From an uncultured Caryophanales bacterium (GTDB lineage Bacteria > Bacillota_I > Bacilli_A > RF39 > UBA660), in NCBI GenBank assembly GCA_946539445.1, contig CAMNHK010000014.1:1-35906 (forward strand): a stretch of 35,906 nt of DNA. The letters run 5' to 3'. This document shows positions 31,357 to 35,906 of the stretch, piece after piece (the first letter of the stretch is position 1; the number at the start of each line of letters is the position of its first letter). The position numbers and the translations under genes are program-made. The notes under the pieces were generated by a model. It saw nothing but the letters and a program-made list of their open reading frames with translations, was not told the DNA's origin and searched no databases.

Positions 31357-31384
31357 AAAAAAGTCATATTTTATGACTTTTTTT
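31355..31384. terminator. Bidirectional terminator between convergent genes
   Basis: AAAAAGTCAT/ATGACTTTTT stem, flanked by A-run and T-run. It serves the plus-strand radical SAM gene and the minus-strand WXG/protease gene. Confidence 0.85.
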
Positions 31385-32426
31385 AATTATTATTACTAAT
31401 CGTTGTAAAATTAGAAATGTTTTTGCCGGTAAATTCATCTAGGCTATACCACCCTGCTCCCATTCCATGATCTTTGGTACTAGCACCATGTCCTGAGTCC
31501 GAAATAAAAATGGCATAGTCTCCGTTTTCGGTTTGCTTTAAATCCAAAACCGATACCCAGTGTCTTCGAAAGGCCCATAATTGACCACTTTTTCCGACAA
31601 CAAGAGGTTGAGATAAATCAAACATAACATATTTACCATCTTGTAAGTTTGATACTATATCATTTTTTATAGAATCATATGATCCTTGAACACTACTTAC
31701 ATTGGCCGTTAGTCCAAACTGGTTAAAATAAGCATTTGTTACTTCACTATCATATCCAATACCATCAGATGACTTTTTCGCAATTTCCACCGCTTCTTCT
31801 GGATTCGATACAAAAGCACTGGCAATACTAGCGGCAGCTGCTCTATTACAATCTCCTCTCCATCCTTGAATTTGGAATTGATTAAAGACGGTATGCGTTT
31901 TTCCATCAATACTAGATTCAATATGACCATAGATTCCTTTGCTTTTATCTACTACAAATTCTCCAGGAGTTGTTGATTGCGTAGCAGAAGAAGTAGATAA
32001 TCCTAAAGAGGTTGCGGATACTCCAGATGAATCCAATTGTCCTGAAGCTGCTTCTTCTAAGCAACTATTGATTTCTTGAGCTAATCTTTCTAATTTGGCA
32101 GAATACTCACTAATTTCTGCACTATATCTACTAGCGGATTCCTCATCTTTATTCGCAATTGCTGCTGCATAATTACTTTTTGCGGCTTCTAATAAGCTTT
32201 TTGTTGTTTTATATTCTTGGTAGAGTTCACAGGCACTCGCAAAGGCATTCATTTCTTTTTGTATGGTATTGGGATACTCAGATACAAAAGCTTCCGCTTG
32301 TGATAATAAATTATCAAACGATGGGCCTTTCCATACAGAGGACAAATCACTTACCGTTGTTTGATAATTAGAGCAAGTATTTGTTACAGCACTTGCATCA
32401 CTTGACACTAAGCCACTACTTACCAT
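31383..32426 (-). CDS. WXG/LXG-like secreted protein with a papain-like (C39-type) domain
   Basis: 347 residues. Residues 1-125 are an Ala/Ser-rich helical hairpin with W32-K-G34 at the turn (LSSVWKGPSF), as in WXG100/LXG proteins exported by type VII secretion; there is no Sec signal peptide. A low-complexity linker (Ser/Thr/Gly/Ala, 126-160) leads to a C-terminal cysteine-peptidase-like domain. Its triad candidates are C193 (GWRGDCNRAAAASIAS), H289 (RRHWVSVLDL) and D310 (AIFISDSGHG), and the fold resembles C39/papain enzymes. It is thus built like a type VII effector. No immunity gene or secretion ATPase is in the window. GAGGTG precedes the ATG; TGCTATAAT lies about 30 bp upstream. Confidence 0.82.
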   Translation of the reverse strand: MVSSGLVSSDASAVTNTCSNYQTTVSDLSSVWKGPSFDNLLSQAEAFVSEYPNTIQKEMNAFASACELYQEYKTTKSLLEAAKSNYAAAIANKDEESASRYSAEISEYSAKLERLAQEINSCLEEAASGQLDSSGVSATSLGLSTSSATQSTTPGEFVVDKSKGIYGHIESSIDGKTHTVFNQFQIQGWRGDCNRAAAASIASAFVSNPEEAVEIAKKSSDGIGYDSEVTNAYFNQFGLTANVSSVQGSYDSIKNDIVSNLQDGKYVMFDLSQPLVVGKSGQLWAFRRHWVSVLDLKQTENGDYAIFISDSGHGASTKDHGMGAGWYSLDEFTGKNISNFTTISNNN

Positions 32427-32442
32427 AGATACGCACCTCTAC

Positions 32443-32456
32443 CTTTCTCACTATCA
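32443..32456 (-). promoter_or_regulatory. Extended -10 promoter of the WXG/protease gene
   Basis: TGCTATAATG on the minus strand, with TTGAAC about 15 bp upstream. Confidence 0.5.
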
Positions 32457-32504
32457 TTATAGCATCTTTTTTCATTGTTCAATCCTATAATATTTTATTT
32501 TTGT

Positions 32505-32531
32505 AAAAAAAAAGCATTCAAAGGGAATGCT
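32505..32531 (-). terminator. Terminator of the phosphofructokinase gene
   Basis: AGCATTC/GAATGCT stem with a 5-nt loop, followed by nine T on the minus strand. Confidence 0.85.
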
Positions 32532-33762
32532 ATTTCTTTAATACAATATGTTGAGGTAGACCATCTTTATAAATTTGTTTTACTTCTCCTTGAATTAGTG
32601 GTTTTAAATAATCTACTAATTCTTCTTTGACATTATTATTGTCTACATCAATCCATTCTAATGGTATTTTCTTTTCAATATTGGCAATTTTATGAATATC
32701 ATCAAATACTTCATATTTTATTTTATATGGATTATTGGAAATACGATTCATGTAAACCATTTTTCCTGATTCTCCCTTGAAAGCCAAATCGGCTCCTTTC
32801 ATACCACAACGGAATGCTTCTTCTAAGTCTGTTTTAGAGGCTAAATGAGCAGCCGATCTTTGTAAAGTAGATAAAGTAATAGCTCTAGTTTTCACTCCTA
32901 GTTTTTCTTTTAATACTTTGCAAAGGATTTCTGCGCAACCAGCTAATTCTTTATGTCCAAATGAATCTACCAATAAATTGGCATCTGTAAGTTCACAAAT
33001 AAACAAATCATCTTCTGTTTTAATTCCTTCTGAAACGGCAATTACAATAGAAGATTTTTTCTTTAGTAATTCTTTGGTTTCTTCGACAAATGTGTCCATA
33101 TTAAATGGAATTTCAGGTAAATAGATTGCATCTACTCCTTCGCAAGAATCATCTTTGGCTAAAGCACTAGCAGCTGTTAACCATCCAGCATGTCTTCCCA
33201 TTATTTCTACAATTGCTACGGTTGGTTTGGTATTACCATAACAATTATTATCTTGAATCACTTCTCTTAAAGTAGTAGCAATGTACTTACATGCACTACC
33301 AAATCCAGGACAATGATCCGTAATTGGTAAATCATTATCAATTGTTTTTGGTACTCCGATAAAGTTTTGCTTTTTCTTTTTTGAAGCTGCATAATCGGAT
33401 AATGATTCAACGGTATCCATTGAATCATTTCCACCAATATAAATAAAAGAATCGATGGAATGTTTATCTAATATTTCAAATACTTTTTCATATGTATCTT
33501 CATGATCTTTTATACTTCCTAGTTTAAAACGACAGGTTCCTAAGAAACTAGAAGGAGTTCTTTTTAACAATTCTAGATTCTTTTTATCTGCAAAATAATC
33601 ATCTAAATCAATTATATTCTCTTGCAATAATCCTTCTATTCCATTTACCATTCCATAAACTTTATCAAATCCCTTTTTCTTTGCTTCATAGTATACTCCA
33701 GCCAATGATCCATTAATTACAGAAGTTGGACCTCCTGATTGACCGACAATTAGTTTTTTCAT
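32530..33762 (-). CDS. pfp: Diphosphate-fructose-6-phosphate 1-phosphotransferase
   Basis: PPi-dependent phosphofructokinase of glycolysis, 410 residues. IVGQSGGPTSVINGSLAG binds the phosphate donor. YIGGNDSMDT (108-117) has Asp where ATP-dependent enzymes have Gly (GGDGS), the mark of PPi use. GVPKTIDNDLPITDHCPGFG is the substrate loop, and EIMGRHAGWL and PEIPF follow. Length also fits the PPi class rather than the 320-residue ATP class. The start is ATG 33762 with GGAG upstream. A terminator-like hairpin lies in the 5' leader. Using PPi saves ATP, common in fermentative gut bacteria. Confidence 0.93.
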   Translation of the reverse strand: MKKLIVGQSGGPTSVINGSLAGVYYEAKKKGFDKVYGMVNGIEGLLQENIIDLDDYFADKKNLELLKRTPSSFLGTCRFKLGSIKDHEDTYEKVFEILDKHSIDSFIYIGGNDSMDTVESLSDYAASKKKKQNFIGVPKTIDNDLPITDHCPGFGSACKYIATTLREVIQDNNCYGNTKPTVAIVEIMGRHAGWLTAASALAKDDSCEGVDAIYLPEIPFNMDTFVEETKELLKKKSSIVIAVSEGIKTEDDLFICELTDANLLVDSFGHKELAGCAEILCKVLKEKLGVKTRAITLSTLQRSAAHLASKTDLEEAFRCGMKGADLAFKGESGKMVYMNRISNNPYKIKYEVFDDIHKIANIEKKIPLEWIDVDNNNVKEELVDYLKPLIQGEVKQIYKDGLPQHIVLKK

Positions 33763-33802
33763 TTTTATCACTCCATTCAAAAAAATATTATATATGAAAA
33801 TA

Positions 33803-33833
33803 AAAAGAAAAGAAACCTATAAATGTTTCTTTC
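33803..33833 (-). terminator. Terminator-like hairpin in the 5' region of pfp
   Basis: AAAGAAAC/GTTTCTTT stem with an 8-nt loop, followed on the minus strand by TTCTTTTTATTTTC. It lies 40 bp before the pfp start and downstream of a TATTATAAT box at about 33883-33891. It either attenuates pfp or ends an independent short transcript. Confidence 0.5.
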
Positions 33834-33993
33834 TTAAGATATGAACTATTTTCTAACGAAGTGATAGTTGATACTTTTTATTATTATAATAAACAATTTT
33901 TTTGTATATCTACTACTTAAATTCTCTTTCCTTTCTTGTAATAGAATTTTTTCATATAAATGATAAAAGATATGTCGTTTGCGTGAGGTTTTA

Positions 33994-34002
33994 TGCTATA
34001 AT
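33994..34002 (+). promoter_or_regulatory. Extended -10 promoter of the 34-kb zinc-ribbon gene
   Basis: TGCTATAATG lies about 27 bp before the start; no strong -35 box. The stretch from 33781 to 34028 otherwise holds only the pfp leader and this promoter. Confidence 0.55.
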
Positions 34003-34028
34003 GAATTTGTAAAATAAGGAGTGAATTT

Positions 34029-35156
34029 ATGGAACTTAAAAAGGTTAAATGTCCTTCATGTGGAGGAGAATTGGATATACCGGAAGATTCAGATGAAATG
34101 GAATGTAGCTTTTGTGGATCTAAGGTTATTATTGATGATAAAGCTACAGAAGTCAGAAGAATTAAGAAAGCTGAAATTAAAGCTAAAAAAGAACTTGATG
34201 AACATGAACTTGAAAATAAAAAGAAAAATGATAGCTACAATGATGAACGTGAATATAAAAAGAAAAAGAATACAGGTAAGTTAAAAGGATGGGCAATAGC
34301 TTTAATAATTATTTGTTTATTATTTACTTTTACTGCATTTAGAGACGGTAAAATATTAAGCGGATTAATTGGTATAGCTCAAGTTGCGGCATTTGGCTAT
34401 GTAACTTTACTTTGCTTAGATATCTTACCAGAAAAAATTACAAACTTTCATAAAATTGTTTTTATAGGTGGATGCATTTTGTTTGTTCCATTTTTTGCAT
34501 TAGGAGATGTTCAAATTGGTGATTCCAGTTACTCTAAAGAAAAAGCAGAGGATTTAGTTTGGAGTGAGTACGTTCTTAGTGAAAAGTTGCCTGAACCAAA
34601 AACTCTAAAAGGAAGATTAAATTATGATTCATCCAGTTCCTTGTCACTATACATTATGGGAGTAGATAAAAGTGAATATAAAGATTATGTAAAGGCGTGC
34701 AAAGAAAAAGGATATACAGTTGATATTTCTAATTCATCCACCTCATTTAGTGCTGAAAATGAAGAAGGTTATTCTCTATATCTTTATTATGATGAGGATG
34801 ACAAAGAATACAACATTAGTTTAAGCAAACCTGAGAAAGAATCAATTAGTGAAGAAACAAAAAAAGAGGATCAATCCAAAACAGATACTGATAATAATGG
34901 ATTAAGACCTGATTTTAAAAAAGCTATGGATGATTATGAATCTTTTATGAATGAATATGTAGAATTTATGAAAAAATTTAATGCAAATCCAAGTGATGTT
35001 TCTTTATTAAAAGACTATGCAGATTATATGACTAAATATGCAACGGCGATGGAATCCTTTAAAAACTGGAAGGAAGAAGACATGAATGATGCAGAAACCA
35101 AGTATTACTTGGAAGTAGAAACAAGAGTTAATCAGAAATTATTAGAAGTACAGTAA
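34029..35156 (+). CDS. Zinc-ribbon membrane protein with C-terminal helical domain (DUF6591-like)
   Basis: 375 residues. CPSCGG ... CSFCGS at C9/C12 and C26/C29 form a zinc ribbon; a Lys/Glu-rich coiled coil spans about 45-82. Hydrophobic segments lie at about 88-103 (WAIALIIICLLFTFTAF), 106-133 and 143-160. The outer part has a Ser-rich beta region (SSSSLSLYIMGVDKSEYKDY). Then a Glu/Lys/Asp-rich linker and the C-terminal RPDFKKAMDDYESFMNEYVE and FMKKFNANPSDVSLLKDYAD phrases, which I associate with DUF6591 domains of gut Firmicutes. Function unknown. AAGGAG precedes the ATG. The layout echoes the zinc-ribbon membrane protein at 8.2-9.3 kb. Confidence 0.85.
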   Translation: MELKKVKCPSCGGELDIPEDSDEMECSFCGSKVIIDDKATEVRRIKKAEIKAKKELDEHELENKKKNDSYNDEREYKKKKNTGKLKGWAIALIIICLLFTFTAFRDGKILSGLIGIAQVAAFGYVTLLCLDILPEKITNFHKIVFIGGCILFVPFFALGDVQIGDSSYSKEKAEDLVWSEYVLSEKLPEPKTLKGRLNYDSSSSLSLYIMGVDKSEYKDYVKACKEKGYTVDISNSSTSFSAENEEGYSLYLYYDEDDKEYNISLSKPEKESISEETKKEDQSKTDTDNNGLRPDFKKAMDDYESFMNEYVEFMKKFNANPSDVSLLKDYADYMTKYATAMESFKNWKEEDMNDAETKYYLEVETRVNQKLLEVQ

Positions 35157-35158
35157 TA

Positions 35159-35193
35159 AAGAAGACGATTACAATTTGTAATCATCTTTTTTT
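35159..35193 (+). terminator. Terminator of the 34-kb zinc-ribbon gene
   Basis: GATTACA/TGTAATC stem with a 3-nt loop, followed by ATCTTTTTTT. Confidence 0.8.
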
Positions 35194-35263
35194 ATATTAC
35201 TTTTGACTGTCTTAATTTTTGATCTGGTAATCCGTTAAACCATTCATAATATCTTAATGTATT
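35192..35263 (-). pseudogene. Short coding remnant, minus strand
   Basis: The frame reads LRYYEWFNGLPDQKLRQSKV and ends with stop at 35192-35194. It is open back only about 23 codons to a TGA. Its composition looks like the tail of a real protein, but I cannot name it. It is part of a 440-bp stretch (35157-35595) without an intact gene, which holds this remnant, a recombinase remnant, repeat copy 3 and palindromes. Confidence 0.25.
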
Positions 35264-35361
35264 TCATATTACCACACCTATTATCAATCTATGAAAATTT
35301 TTATGTACTATTTTTTGGTCAAGAGATTCAATTAATCTTAATCTTCTAATTATATTAAGTT

Positions 35362-35387
35362 AAAAAAAAAATAGTCAATTGACTAGT
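35362..35387 (-). terminator. Palindrome with T-run
   Basis: TAGTCAATTGACTA is a perfect palindrome (35372-35385) followed by ten T on the minus strand. It would end a minus-strand transcript entering from the right, though no intact gene precedes it. Confidence 0.4.
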
Positions 35388-35394
35388 TAATTTC

Positions 35395-35478
35395 AATGGA
35401 GCGACATTTTGTCATATATACGCAAAATATCACGTTATATAAGGCAATCAAGATTCTCAATTGCTAAATGAAATATAA
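35395..35478 (+). pseudogene. Second tyrosine recombinase-like C-terminal remnant
   Basis: The plus strand reads NGATFCHIYAKYHVI, a TAA, then GNQDSQLLNEI and stop. It aligns with the 976-1074 remnant (HGAMI-stop-RVYGK ... QLLE): G-A, a hydrophobic, I/V-Y-(G/A)-K and the QLL end coincide. It lies in the opposite genome orientation and is followed by the same kind of 3' sequence (ACATTTTGACA). Confidence 0.35.
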
Positions 35479-35492
35479 CATACATTTTGACA
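35455..35492 (-). repeat. Dispersed repeat, copy 3 (inverted, diverged)
   Basis: CTCAATTGCT at one end and ACATTTTGACA at the other, with a middle two bases shorter than in copies 1 and 2. It is inverted relative to those copies and lies about 100 bp from the broken surface-protein fragment. Confidence 0.5.
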
Positions 35493-35536
35493 AAAGAAAA
35501 GATTTTTAGATTAAAACAACTATTATTTCTTATAAT

Positions 35537-35560
35537 CATTTTAAAAATATTTTTAAAATG
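35537..35560. repeat. 24-bp perfect AT palindrome
   Basis: CATTTTAAAAAT and its exact reverse complement meet without spacer. It lies immediately before the terminator of the surface-protein fragment. Could be a protein-binding site or an accident of base composition. Confidence 0.4.
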
Positions 35561-35561
35561 T

Positions 35562-35592
35562 AAAAAAGTCATAACTTATTGGTTATGACTTC
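35562..35592 (-). terminator. Terminator of the surface-protein fragment
   Basis: AAGTCATAAC/GTTATGACTT stem with a 6-nt loop, followed by TTTTTT on the minus strand, right after the stop codon. Confidence 0.75.
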
Positions 35593-35595
35593 TAT

Positions 35596-35850
35596 TTAAT
35601 TCATTTTAACAACAAATAGATTGGCCATACTTCCATCTCCATCAGAATATTCGATGCCGGGTGTCAGTGAAATTGCTGGACGCAATCCCAGGATGGTGTT
35701 ATAACTGCTATAAGTCAATGTACCAGTACGAGAAATAGCATTTATGTCAGCCCAAACATTATTGTAATCTCTCGGTGAACCAAGCCAATATATGCTATTC
35801 GTTTTTCGAATATTATCATTACCTAAAATGTTCATTTCAGGACTTGACAT
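35596..35850 (-). pseudogene. C-terminal fragment of a DUF6273-like surface protein, 5' end broken
   Basis: About 84 codons. IRLMSSPEMNILG, SIYWLGSPRDYNNVW, LGLRPAISLTPG and NLFVVKMN match the end of the domain in the 594-residue surface protein (SYWSMTPY, AAIRPMVSL, NPYTIE). Upstream, this frame meets a TAA at 35872, only 8 codons before IRLMSS, although the domain should continue. Another minus frame entering from the window edge reads EPEGATKMETYKEIETSG and stops at about 35850. The likeliest reading is one gene with a frameshift near 35852-35872. No ribosome site precedes the ATG at 35850. The rest lies outside the window. Confidence 0.6.
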
Positions 35851-35906
35851 CAACCTGATGTTTCTATTTCTTTATATGTTTCCATTTTAGTGGCCCCTTC
35901 CGGCTC

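Noticed and set aside
31383-32426. C39-like domain as the processing peptidase of the LEQVTAG precursor
   Set aside because: It is fused to a secretion-type WXG region and not to an ABC transporter, and lies 27 kb away. No direct evidence connects them.
1-35906. Mycoplasma-type genetic code (UGA as Trp)
   Set aside because: UGG codes Trp within conserved motifs and UGA serves as stop in tight gene overlaps such as 5694-5697.

Overview
The window is AT-rich DNA from a low-GC Gram-positive bacterium. A class B sortase with its cell-wall substrate, a glmS ribozyme, DnaE-type polymerase, BipA/TypA, LspA and a PPi-type phosphofructokinase point to an uncultured Bacilli or Mycoplasmatota-like gut lineage (for example the RF39 group). 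That placement is inference from gene content. UGA is used as stop, for example in the ATGA overlap at 5694-5697, so the Mycoplasma code does not apply. Almost all genes lie on the minus strand; only rpmB (18.9 kb), a short secreted acidic ORF (27.5 kb), a radical SAM gene (30.4 kb) and a zinc-ribbon membrane gene (34.0 kb) are on plus.

Both ends are accessory. From 1 to 4.2 kb lie the 5' part of a secreted protein, a class B sortase and a 594-residue surface protein ending in an NPNTA sorting signal. Two 43-bp direct repeats (39/43 identical) bracket the sortase/substrate pair, and a third related copy lies inverted near 35.46 kb. Two of the copies are continuous with decayed reading frames resembling the C-terminus of a tyrosine recombinase. 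The right end (35.2-35.9 kb) holds gene remnants and a broken surface-protein fragment of the same family as the left-end proteins. Short coding remnants also lie at 3.96-4.15 kb and 27.8 kb.

From 4.2 to 6.0 kb is a three-gene translationally coupled unit: a DUF1653 protein, a membrane-anchored protein of the 'KPxIYLYP' type, and a 151-residue protein in which a double-glycine-leader-like motif (LSxEQLEQVTAG) occurs four times, partly in perfect 87-bp tandem repeats. It looks like a concatenated peptide precursor and is the strongest candidate for something undescribed.

The middle is mostly chromosomal core: glmS with its self-cleaving riboswitch; a zinc-ribbon membrane protein and a single-module Clp-type AAA+ ATPase; a uracil-DNA-glycosylase-fold protein; a CDF metal exporter; a GNAT/P-loop kinase fusion; DUF402 and HipA-like proteins; a prenyl synthase, LspA and DnaE; rpmB; BipA; a DedA protein and a HAD phosphatase; a HerA-like ATPase; an F420 ligase-like protein; and MTA/SAH nucleosidase. 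From 28 to 34 kb are a Nudix hydrolase, small membrane and zinc-ribbon proteins, two papain-fold proteins (one behind a WXG/LXG-like secretion domain), a divergent RlmN-like radical SAM enzyme and PPi-phosphofructokinase.

No tRNA, rRNA, CRISPR array or intact transposase was seen. Rho-independent terminators (stem plus T-run) are numerous and define most transcription units.
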